Origin: Burhinus oedicnemus | Taxonomy: Eukaryota; Chordata; Aves; Charadriiformes; Burhinidae | DNA length: 64,000 nt | Direction of reading: 5' to 3' | NCBI GenBank assembly: GCA_008921705.1 | Contig: VFFE01007601.1 | Location: 1,291,974-1,355,973 of the forward strand | Part shown: positions 36,101 to 47,509 of the stretch, one piece after another | Layout: the number at the start of each line of letters is the position of its first letter | How positions within the stretch are numbered: position 1 is the stretch's first letter | Program-made: the position numbers and the translations under genes | The notes under the pieces: generated by a model | What the model was told of the DNA's origin: nothing | Seen by the model: the letters and a program-made list of their open reading frames with translations, nothing else | Databases searched by the model: none

Positions 36101-37189
36101 AAAAGGAACAAATTAATCAAAACAAGAAGTTCTATCCATGCAAAGATTAACACCAAAAGATGACTCAGAGGTTCCACAAACCCCTGAAGTTTCACTACTG
36201 GTTTTCAATGGAGGTTTTCTGTGAGGAATACAGACTAAATCTCAAGACAACGGAGAGTGGTGGGTCATAGTGAAGATTAAAGTCTTCTAGTACATAAAAT
36301 AACTGAGAACTGAGTAAAGTGCCTAAGTCCTTTAAATTCATTTGAATGCCAGCATTCAAGAAATCCTACAGCAGTTGGTGGAACTGCTTGTTTATCTTCA
36401 GCTGACTGTACATGTAACCTAAAGAGTTATCAAACAAAAATGTATTTGTGTCATATTTCCCAGTTCAGATTAAAAGCTGAAGTTGATTGTACCTTATTAA
36501 ACCTTATCTATGCTTTAATAAGGTATATATGGTTTATTTTCTAATCATGATGGAACCCTTAAAATTCCTGTTAGGATTTCTAGGATCCACTGGTTTCACC
36601 AGCAAAACACTTTATTCAGTTTTCTGGTGTTTCTGGATAGAACTTGAACCCACGGAAGTACAAAAAAAGTTTAAAATAGAAGCTTTTATGGAAGCTAGTA
36701 TCCATTATGTCAATTTCTTCTTTTTCTTTTCCCCTCGCTTGCAAAAATAAAATTCAACCACATTTTGACTTGAGAAGTTACTTACATAAGAGAAGAATCA
36801 TTTTCCCCACTGAAAGAGTCACTGACAGAAGTTCTGAAAAATATGTTGTCTAGGGAGGGTTATGCTAAACAGTCACCATTGTCCTTCTGGCCTTATGGTT
36901 TATGTACCTGATTAAATAAAAGGGAAGATAAATACTCTAGGATTAAGTAAATATGAGCCTAATAAAAAAAATTATCTATGTAGTGCAAAAAAAGTCAAGA
37001 CATTCTGAAGTGTGGTTTGTACCTGTTAACAACAAAAAATCAAAAGCTCCTACAAGACCGTTTTAAGATAAAATCCTCAGCTAGGTTTACAGAGTAGCAC
37101 TTAGAAGCGATACCTAAACCACCCATATTCCAGGGATCTACTCATGCAAAGTAGTTGGATGAAAGGGAAGAACAAGAGGAAGATTAAGG
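33179..37189. other. Unique AT-rich non-coding DNA
   Basis: No transposon or recognised gene is seen. A small exon-like segment at 35644-35693 and a 12-bp inverted repeat at 36490-36525 are described as findings. Confidence 0.55.
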
Positions 37190-37590
37190 AACATAATTCT
37201 GATCTCCAAGTACGCAACAGGCTGTAATAAAGAGGAAAGGAGTTATTTCTTGTCAAAATCCATAGTGAAGCTGCCAACCTTGAAGTCTTTCAGAACAAAC
37301 TAGATGAGCATCAAATAGTAGTGCCACAGACACAGCTGATCCTGTCTGAGAGGAAGTTACTCCTGGGGAGATTCCGACTGAGCACAAAAGGAAAGCTTTT
37401 CACACTGAGAACAATCAGCCATTGGAATACTCTCCCCAGGGAAGCAGTGGATTCCCTATCATTGGACACTTTTAAGATTCAGCTGGACAGGGTGCTGCAC
37501 CATCTTGTCTAGATGGTGCTTTTGCCAAGAAAGGTAGGACCACATGATCCCTGAGGTTCTTTCTAACCTGGTATTCTATAGCTCTATGAC
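37190..37590 (+). mobile_element. CR1: Old, diverged CR1 LINE 3' fragment, plus strand
   Basis: The segment 37321-37512 still reads as the CR1 ORF2 C-terminus on the plus strand: GRFRLSTKGKLFTLRTISHW, then NTLPREAVDSLSLDTF and HHLV before a stop. Downstream come the CR1-like 3' UTR words CATGATCCCTGAGG and TTCTTTCTAACCTGG and a weak tail ATTCTATAGCTCTATGA. Upstream, GGCTGTAATAAAGAGGAAAGGAG matches the diverged body. It differs more from the other copies than they do from each other, so it probably belongs to an older subfamily. The 5' limit is approximate. Confidence 0.9.
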
Positions 37591-40500
37591 AGGGATTTGC
37601 ACTACATGTTCCCGTGAGATCTATTCTAATCCTACTTTTCTGATTTTGTCTGCTAGAGAGGATCAGTATATAAGTTGCTCATCAGAATGAAATTCAGATA
37701 ACTCCCTTGTGTTCAGCACAACCCTCCTGGGAACAAAAAACCCAATGGACTCTTGACATTTGCAGCTTGCTACGTAGATCTCTTTCTGCCTAATTGCAAT
37801 GAAAAAGATTTTTATTAATTGAATTTCATTCTAGTTTAAATCTCTCTTGGCTTTATGTGCAGGGAACTTTTGATTAGATCTTAGTATTTGAGATGGAAAT
37901 AAAATACTTGTGATTGTGTTTGTTTTTTACTGTCTGTTCTTAAGTTACATTGTTGCCATGTTCCTGGGATGTACTTCACCTCTGCAAGCTCCTTCAAGGG
38001 CACTAGGGCAGACTCCAATCTGAGCATAGAAGTGACGTTTATGGCTACACACAGATTAAAGCTAAATGTCAAAGCACAGAAGGAGGCATGCTAAAGGGTA
38101 AGTATTAAAAAATAATAATAAAAAAACTGCTTGGAGCAGGTGAACAGTTTCATTGAGATTCCCTTTGTGCTGAAATGTAGACTTTTGCCCTAGGAAAAAA
38201 AAAAATCAGAAAATACTTGAGAAAAATGCAGGGATTTCTCAATTTTGTCATAACCAACACATTCTCATCTCTTAGAAAAAGCTGGCTGAATGTTCTTCCC
38301 ACTCAGAGCTACTAGTAAATGCAGCAAGCAAGAAGTTATTTCTATGTGTATCACAAAATATAAATAAGAAAATAAAGTTTTTCCCAGACTATGAAGTTTT
38401 AAGTAATATTCTGTGGGACAATCTCAGTTTGGGCACAAAGAAACAGAAAACAAGTTCCCAATGAGGATTCATTTACTTTGTGGTATAGAAAAGAAGCTAA
38501 AACCCACAGAAATAGGGAGATAGAGTGGCAAGTTGCTCAAAACAGAGATGGGCAGGAGGCAGAGCAAGAGGGACGCAGACAAAGCAGCAGAGAAAGTCCT
38601 GCTCTAGCAACCTAGCCCTAACCAGAATACGAAAATCTGCATCCAATGAAAACAAGAATTTTAGAGAATTCTCAGACTTATTGATTGAAGACTGCTTGGG
38701 CAGCCTGTTATTCCTCAAATATTCCCTAACCTCTCCCATTACAGTTCTGTTGAAAAGAAACTTTTCAGAAGTCCTAGTCACCTCTTCCCTCCAAGGTGAG
38801 CCATCCGGTTCTGCGATAAGAGTTACAAAAGCAGGTAAAGACTCTCCAGTCAGCACTGAAAGAGCCAAAAATGCAGCTGCTAGAGCAATAGGGTGCTGGA
38901 GCCGTCTCTGCTAAATACCTGCTCTCAACATGCGATACAAGGGAACCTTGCAGTCAAGAAACTTGCCCAGCTTCAGGGAGAGTCTCTGCTTACTGCACTG
39001 GCACAGGATTTCCTTTAGAATTCCAGCGAGTAACTTAATCTCATTGTCTTATTTTTCCTCATCTGGAAAACTGGGTCAGTGATTTTTCCTTTATTTATCT
39101 TTAATATTTTTATTAAAATTCTCCAAGACAGAGACATCCTTTCTTTCACCGTAGTTAGTGTTAGCTATACAAAATTCAGAATGTCTGTTTTTTGACATTT
39201 GAGGTATCTTTCAGCTTTTCACTACAGACACAAGGGCTAGGAACTTGGTGGGTTTTTTTTTTTAGGAAAGAAAAGTTGTATAGTCATAGAACTTCTAGGG
39301 TTGCAGCTTTAAAGCAACACCCAGAATTACATTGCCAATAATCAAAATAACAGGAGTTTTACTCTGGGTTTAGACATGATATGTAGGTTCAATATACTTT
39401 AAGGCTTGTGAGAATTATTTTAATAAGTTACTATGAAACCCTCCACTTCAGCTTCTCAGTGATGGAAGGCTCACTCCTCAACCTCTGCTTCTCCCTCTTT
39501 CCATCTCACCATCACTCTTCTATAAGAACACCTTGCATAGACCTAAGCTTCAAGCACAAAAACAGGGCTTTGAATCAAGAGATTCTGCTGTATGTCTGCA
39601 ATAGAAAAACATTCTGACTGCTGCATCTACAGGCATTTGGAGCCAAAGAAGCATGTTTCCCATCTAACTTTTGGTGTTCAATGGAAAGTATTCAAATAGA
39701 ACAAAGTCTCCTGAGAACTTGGAAAGACTTAGTTGTCACCATATGATAGGATGTACTTACTCTGGTCACACTATGAAAAGCACAAGAGGTTTAACTATCT
39801 ACCCCAAGGCAAAGGAAAGAAGGTCATTCCAAACTTACCTTCAGCAGGATGCAGCTGTACAGATAAACAGCTTCCATAAAAGTTAAAGAATCTAGCTCTG
39901 AAAAGGATTGGTTGGAGTCAAGAAATCTCACCTTTAGTTACTGGAGGGGTAGTGGATTTATCATATCCTTGGATCCATTCTGTACTACAGTTTCCCAGAT
40001 GAGTTGGTCAAGACAAAAATTAAGCTCAAGATGTAGGGCTCAAGGGTAAATAGCCTGATTAATAATTTTCAGTAGACATGTAACTGAATGATTTATAGTT
40101 TTTCTTAACACAGACCCTAGCCGCAGTAAAGGCTGCAGCTATTTCTTGGTAAACAGAACTTGTTTCAACTGAGAGATTCACCTGGTACTCCTCAGAACAC
40201 TGGAAGTGAGTTGTAAAGCCACACCATTAAACATCACATCCAGATTTAACAATAATAGAAATTGTTTTGTGGAAGACTGTATACTACTGCAGTCAGAGAG
40301 AAACAGATTTCTAGGTAGCATTACATTTTATCTCAAGCTAGTAGAAATTTAAATTATCATTTGGAGGTGCCCACTATTTCCATCCTCACCTCAGACCCAG
40401 AGGTCAGACAAACAGTTACAATGTACTTTCTAAATGCAAAATTTGAGCTGAATTGGGTCCCAAGCTTTGTTTCCTCCCTGATCTAATTTATATTCCTTAC

Positions 40501-43500
40501 TCATCTTTCAGGTGACTTCTTATCACTGGATGTTGTCATTGAGATGCCTGGAGTCATAATAATGTTTCCTATAATAATTGACAAACTATAAAAGCACTAC
40601 ATGGTCTGGCTTGACCCATGTTTCCTTTTTGCACTGATGTATGTTATGTAGTACTAGGGGTTACAACACCGAAACCATTCCAGGTTATAAGATGTGGATG
40701 GGTTTTGCTATGAATGGTTGGGTTGTCCCCCCCCACCCGCCTCCAAATCTATGCTAGGATGAAACTGAGACAATTAGAAATGGTTTTTGACAAGACAGAG
40801 TAGGCCAGCAGAAGAATAAAGTGTAGCCTGAATAGTAAAACTATCACCTGATGAAAAGCGTTCCAGTTCATTGTTTATTATGATTTACAAACGGAGCATT
40901 TCAACAAGAAAAGACAGGCAAAACTTAATGTTGATAACTTGGCTGCAAGGACAATACTTTTCCAGGATGTAGAAAACACAAGTTCCTACTCTTGGTCTGA
41001 ATCATGGATTTGCAATTCCATTTCTTAAGCAAATACTCTAATCCTGAGGTTATTTGCTTTCTGTGACACATCTCTCATGTTTCAGTGAGAAATTCTAAGG
41101 TCATGTTGGAAAAAAAAAAATTTTCCTACAAAAACTTCACCACATCAAAACATTCCTAACCAATTCCAGCTCTAAAAGGTCTCGACCTTTTGTGTCAGTT
41201 GACTGACTCCACTGTGAGTCTTTAGCTGTGTAAAAGGTCTTCAGGATTCAACTAAGTCAGCCAGCTCAGAATGCCCCATGTAGAGGAGAAACTTAGAATA
41301 GTACAAAGGCATTCCTGCAAAATTAATCACTGATCCCTTCGCATATATTCTCACCAGAAGCACTAGTTTAAACAGTGACTTTTGGTGGGAAGGACATTTG
41401 TCCATTGAACTCCAGAGTTAGCTCACTTCGCAACTGGTAATGAATAATTGCAATTGATGCTCATCTCAGTACTAGAGCAAGGAATTTGATCTTTTCACCA
41501 AGTAGATAGGAATTCACAGTCAATGCAATCACTTTTCATATAACACAAGTCACAGATCTGTGAACCAAGGCAGTTTGGATAACCTGACTAACAAACTTTG
41601 CAGGATATAGCAGAGTAAATGTACAGCACAGCCGCTATTGTCACAGGTGAATTGTCTCGTTTCGTGATGGGGAACAGCAGGCACACAGACCAAGAGTTCT
41701 GTAAGTTCACATGTTTATGTATCTTTTTTAATGTAGTACCCTAATAAAAAAATAAGTGTAAACTTGCCTATCTGGGGGGGAAGGTCAAGTTGTCAGTTGT
41801 AATGCTGTTACTTATGTATTTCATGGGGCAGGGGAATGGAAAAACCCTCCACTTTGGAACTGTTTAAAAGTTCTGTGGAAAGAATTCTTGGGGGGTTTTT
41901 CAGGTATTTCTCTTTTTTTTAAAAACTTGTCAGTGTTGCTCACTAATTTCCCCTTCCAGCCTGGAATGTTCCACACTAAGTCTTTCTTTAAAGTGATTTT
42001 GATAACTAAACTGGCCCTCTGCTGCTCTTATTTTGGGAAACAGAAAATACCACCTCACCCACCTCCATTTCCCAAAGCGCTTTGTTACAGCCAATTACAT
42101 CTGCCAAGACTACATTGCAAATTATGTGCCCCCAAGAGTGGCTGTTTGAGGAGCGCCCTTTACTGAGCTGACCGAACATATGGATTTGCTTCAGCCTGGA
42201 CACTTTGCGAGGGATGGACAAACCCAGGCTTTTCACCAGACAAACACACAGCAGCTTTCAGCACTTCACAGCTGAGACAACAACGTAAGAATGGCCACAA
42301 AATGAGAGACCATGGGTTCACACAACACAATATCATGGCCTTCTCATGAATTTCAAGTACTTCATGTGATGACTTCATGAACAGATTAAAAATAAGGACA
42401 GAAATCCAATTTATTTCACAAAAGAGACCACTTTCTAAGTCTTTATCTGACCCTGCTACAACAGCTTAATTTGGCTGGAATGTCTCTTTGAAATAGGAAC
42501 ATTTTGTTTGCTTATGTGTTCTCCCCTGATACCACCCCTGAGATTCACTGTCACTTTGTGCAGCAATCACAAAGCACAGGACTAGTTGAAAGTGTTGTAG
42601 ACTATCTTGTTCTAGAAACTGATGATCCACTCACATTTTACTTGTTCTCATTCTACTGCAGGGTTTATCTTCCTTTAACTTCCAAGAAGATAAGGGACCT
42701 TCCTGTTGTCTTTTCAAATCAGACTGAGCAAAAAAAAGTCAAGCCTAATCAGTGAAATGACTTAGTTTCTAAAGACTAACCCATCTTCAACTTCTCAGGT
42801 TGTCCATCAGCAGGTTACAGTGTGATCAAAGCAAGCCAAGGAGAGCCTGAGGCTTCATGAAGAGGTTTTTCATAGGTGAGCCCATGCTACAGAGCTAAGA
42901 GGAGGTAATTATCGTTGAAGATCTACCAGGGGCTGAGAGAGTGATTTAAGCTAGAAACAATATGCTTGATTCTCTGCCCATATATCCAAACATCAGAGAG
43001 GCCCATACAGCCTGTAGCAAGGGATGTACAATCTTGGACACAGCAGGGGTAGCATGTAGATATTCATAAAAGTAACAAGGAGAACCAGGCTTTTTCAGAT
43101 AACTGTATCCAGCAATTAAACCCTACAATGAAGTCATGAAAAAAGAGGAAAAGGGAATAAGAAACAGAGTCAAGAAATTGAAATCCACACCCAGCTTGGC
43201 AGTTGATCTATTCCCTGGCTTCACATTTCTATAGTGAATTTCCCTTTATCTCTTTTTGGTTTTGGCCTATCCTTTTGAAGAGTAAGAGCTGGAAGAGGGA
43301 CTAATTTATGTTTGTACAGTAATTAACATGCTATCATCCTTTGATCAGGCATATAACAGTAATGAAGACCCCAGTTTTATTCTATGATGGATCTTGTCTA
43401 AGAAGTAATTTCATTTCATACACTCATTGTTTTGATTTTCTCTGTAATAGTTGTACATGGATGTAAGCATTAAAGGAATCTTTGACTGTTTATTTCAACT

Positions 43501-46500
43501 GAACCCTCATTCCAAATGGTAGTGCCAGAAGTTGAGGTTGAAGCCCAACATCACTGTTATTCCTAAGTTTATCCGTTCTTCATAAATGGTTTGAAACAAA
43601 ATTATATGTTTATATTCCTGTATTAATTTAAAGGCTGATGTATGAAAATATTTGAGTTTCTTTTTTTATAGATTTAGTAATAAAAACTGGCCTAAAAATA
43701 ATGTGCCCTATGAGATTTGTATTATTAAGTAATTTTTATCAGTAAAACGTTCTCCTTCTTGCATTGCTAAAATGATGGGAAAATAAAATAAAAAAATCTC
43801 AAAAAGTATGCCAAGGTTTTAATTACAAGATTTTAGGGCTGGAATTCTTCACTTTATTTTCTGCTGGATTTAGCGAGTGAGTAGCTATTTGTACTTCCTT
43901 TCCCAAGCACTGTTCTGCCATGTAACATACAGAAAACACTGTCCTGTGTTTTCTTCTTCTTTCTGAATTTATGCCAATAGTCAGGAACGTATGGAAAACA
44001 AGAGCTACGGAACAATTTGTGCTGACTTCAGAAAGAAAGTATGAAAATGGGTAACCCTGGACACAAATCTTAACATTAAAGAACAACAAGACTTCCAAAT
44101 CTAGGCTTTTGTTAGGAAATACTGAAGTGAAGATTGCCTCCAAGACATCGATTGAGTCTCTTGTTTGCACTGAGCAGTATACATTATCTAGTACAGTCTT
44201 TGAATGCATAGCTTTAATTTCAGCCAATTAGTCACAAGTCAATTACTCTCTGCAGCTGTTTAAGAGTACACATTACCTACAAAGAAGTACCCATAGGCTT
44301 CTTTAGGTCATAGCACTGTTATTCAAAAGACACAGGATCAGATCTTTTCAAGAACATCAGATGTACCATTGAAAGTTTTGAGAAAAGTTTCCACTAAACA
44401 ACTAATTTCGTAGTCTGTTGCAAAGCCTCTTCATAGCACTTACCTTTGCTTGCTGAACTAGAGACAACAGTTGCCGCTCAGATTGCTTATCCATAAGAGA
44501 TTAATTCCCCAGATATTTTCCACTGATCACTGCACAGCACCTAAATACAATAGCTTCAACCACAGCAAGATTAAGGCTGCAAGAAGACTTTTATACTGGT
44601 TTGAATTCTGTACAGCTGGTTGCATGGAGCAGGGGATTGATTTGGGATTTATTTCACCTGCAGTATCTGGGATGAAATTCACCTGTAGCAGAAACACCAT
44701 CTGTATAAGGTATAGCCATTCCAAAGCAGTGTTTTGACTGGATCCTAAAATTTTTTCGAGCAAAAGCAACAGGCAGATAAAATTGAAAGAAGGCAAACAA
44801 TGGTTACATTCACAACCAGTTTGAAGGAGAAAAATACATGGTTAATACAGTCTGCTCAGCTGGCTTGTACAGTGATAGGAAAAATCTGCAGGAGGAGATA
44901 GAGATTTTACAGTAAAACATCTGAGCCAAACCCTGCCTTTGGGTTCAGCTGTATGAAAGACCCACTATTCTGTAATGCTAAAAATGTAGAACAGGAGCTT
45001 TTTTTTTCTCACTTCATCCCGTATGAATTCAGATAACGCAAAAGATCTGAACAGGCTCAGTAGAGAGCTCTCTAATACTGTTAAGTCAAAAGAAAGTGCT
45101 GTCGTGGCTTTATTTTCAAAGCAGCTTGGAAATGTATAGCACATTTCAAAACTGTTTGTGAACACTGTTCTTGTAAATCCAAGGTATCTGACTTTTTATG
45201 GTTTTGTGGATTTTCTTGGAAATCAGAGGAGACCACCGTCAATTCAGGAATGTCTTGGGAAGCCCTCAAGTGTTCTGCAAACATTTGGTGGGTGAGTGGC
45301 AATATTCAAGGAGGCTACACTTGGTTACTCAAACATTTTAACAAGAAACAGATTCTCCAAACAGAAACAAAGGCTATCGAATAAGAAGGAAGGTTGCAAA
45401 GGGCCCCATGCTGGCCCCCTCCACTGGATACCAGGTCAGTGCCTGTAACGGACTGTAAAGACAAACTGCTCCATCATAAAGTACCATGACCTCAGATCAT
45501 TTTCTTTAATAGATTTAGCCAGGTCTGCTGGATGTTTCATAATATTCTAGTTACGAGTCAGGGGAAAAAACTAATGCAGAAACAGATGAGGGAAAGAGCT
45601 CTATTGTTAGGTTCTGTTAGCTCTGAAGCTGTGAAATGTTTCACAGCTGTATCAGAAGTCTTTATCCATCTTTAGGTTATGTTGAGTCAAGCTTATCTCC
45701 TTATTACTGAAATTCAAGAAGTTAAAAAAAAAAAAAAAAGAATAACCAAGCATATGTTTTTAGTTATCCTCCTTCTTGAAAAGGAAGTTGGTCAGACGAT
45801 CTTGTGAGGTGAAAAAAATTGAAAGTACATTTTGAACATACAGCTCTTCCTGTGAATTCTTTATGGGAAATTGATTTTTTTCCATACAGAAGCTGCTTAC
45901 AAAGTAAAGGTCTTGTTTATACATTGTAAAATATTCATGCAAGAATAATAATCTCACAGTTACATTTTCAAACTTTTGATCCATTTACAACATGGGAAAA
46001 AAGAGTGTGTGAAAGGTTTTGGTTAGTCTTAGAGTCCTCTTAATTCTCAAAGCACGGAAAAACATTAACCCTATTTTTTTTTCGTATTCACTCTGCATTA
46101 AATCCCAGGAGTAGCATATTTCTATTATTTCTTCATAAGACAAACTCCAATATTGATTTCTAACCACCATTCTATTATTATGCATATATTACACATTAAC
46201 ACTTCCATGGTTCTAATTCAATACTCTCTGATCTGTAAATGTCCTCTAAGCCTGACACAAATCCCATTGAAGATAGTGCAAAAAAAGTGTACTTATTTCA
46301 GTGGGTTTTGGAACAGCATTCCCTAAAGAAATTTAGTCTTACACGCCACCCTGCGTTAGACCTGCTCTTTTTCTGCGTCTTCTCAAATGCAGCAATAGAG
46401 CCTGAAAGGTCCTATAAATCATGTAATTGAGAAACCAATGCACATAAAAAGAATTATGGCAAAATCTATCTTTTTCACAATATCCTGAGCCAATCCCCAG

Positions 46501-47085
46501 GATGGACAGCAATCAGAGCTCCCTAGGTGATCATTATGGTTCAAGAAAGGTTTTGGAAAAATTATTCTACTAGAGCCAGTAAACAAGTATTGAGTAGAGC
46601 CATTGAAGTGGTTTATGTTTCAACTACAATAGAAAGTCACTAAGAAGAAAGAAATTGCTACCTAAACTCATGATCAGAATTCAGAATTATGAATGGTTTC
46701 ACTTCAATATCACCCATATATGTCTGGAGACAATCCACTTTCAAGAGAGTCACCCAAAATGACAGTGGCTTCTTGAAGGACTATTTGAGGCAGTAAGGAC
46801 TGTTTCACCGTTCAGTTTGTGGACCAGTTTTTAATTTCAGTGGAATTCCTATGCATTCACCCCAGTAAATCTAACACTTCAGTTGAAGCTACACACTTTT
46901 TGATGACTTCTTTTCACATTATTACTATGGGTTGAGCCTTTCCTTAGTCCATAATCAGGGATTTTTCTTTTGACTTGAAGCCTTGTGTTTGATTTCACTA
47001 CTAGTTGACAAGTATAAGATAAAAAAGAATCCAGGTTTCTGTATGCCTGCTTTGTTATGGATGTGCATCTCTCAGTGAATGGATT
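37591..47085. other. Unique AT-rich non-coding DNA
   Basis: No transposon or recognised gene is seen in about 9.5 kb. Opposite-strand open frames of about 125 codons overlap at 38497-38914 without similarity to anything recognised. A spliced-looking open segment at 37945-38097 and a 22-bp near-palindrome at 45627-45648 are described as findings. Confidence 0.55.
45723..45738. repeat. Poly(A) run
   Basis: A run of about sixteen A has no retroelement body upstream that I recognise, so it is treated as a homopolymer and not as a retrocopy tail. Confidence 0.8.
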
Positions 47086-47509
47086 ATAGAATCATAGAAT
47101 AGTTTGGGTTGGAAGGGACCTTTAAAGGTCACCTAGTCCAACCCCCCTGCAATGAGCAGGGACATCTTCAACTAGATCAGGTTGCTCAAAGCCCCGGCCA
47201 GCCTGACCTTGAATGTTTCCAGGGATGGGGCATCTACCACCTTTCTGGGCAATCTCTTCCAGTGTTTCATCACTGTTGTTGTAAAAAATGTCTTTCTTAT
47301 ACCTAGTCTAAATCTTCCCTCTTTTAGTTTAAAGCCATTACCCTTTTTCCTGTCACAACAGGCCATGCTAAAAAGCTTGTCCTCATCTTTCCTGTAAGCC
47401 CCTTTAGGTACTGGGAGGTCGCAATAAGGTCTCCCTGGAGCCTTCTCTTCTCCAGGCTGAACAACCCCAGCTCTCTCAGCCTGGCCTCATAGGAGAGGTG
47501 CTCCATCAT
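47086..47509 (-). mobile_element. CR1: CR1 LINE 3' fragment, minus strand
   Basis: On the minus strand the copy reads from ORF2 coding sequence (47509-47324: [20 protein letters not shown]) through a frame change into 47366-47172 (GRFRLGIRKTFFTTTVMKHW, then KRLPRKVVDAPSLETF). It then enters the 3' UTR, which on the plus strand appears as GGACCTTTAAAGGTCACCTAG and GTTTGGGTTGGAAGG, and ends in the tail complement ATAGAATCATAGAAT at 47086-47100. It is 5'-truncated to about 424 bp. Its 3' UTR differs from the 12.6-kb copy, so it is a different CR1 subfamily. Confidence 0.95.

Noticed and set aside
38497..38914. Opposite-strand open frames of 123 and 129 codons
   Set aside because: Both strands being open suggests low stop density and not coding. 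Neither peptide resembles a known family or a retroviral protein.
39280..39310. AGTCATAGAACTTCTAGGGTTG as a possible CR1 tail remnant
   Set aside because: The resemblance is limited to a CATAGAA word, and the following sequence does not match a CR1 3' UTR.
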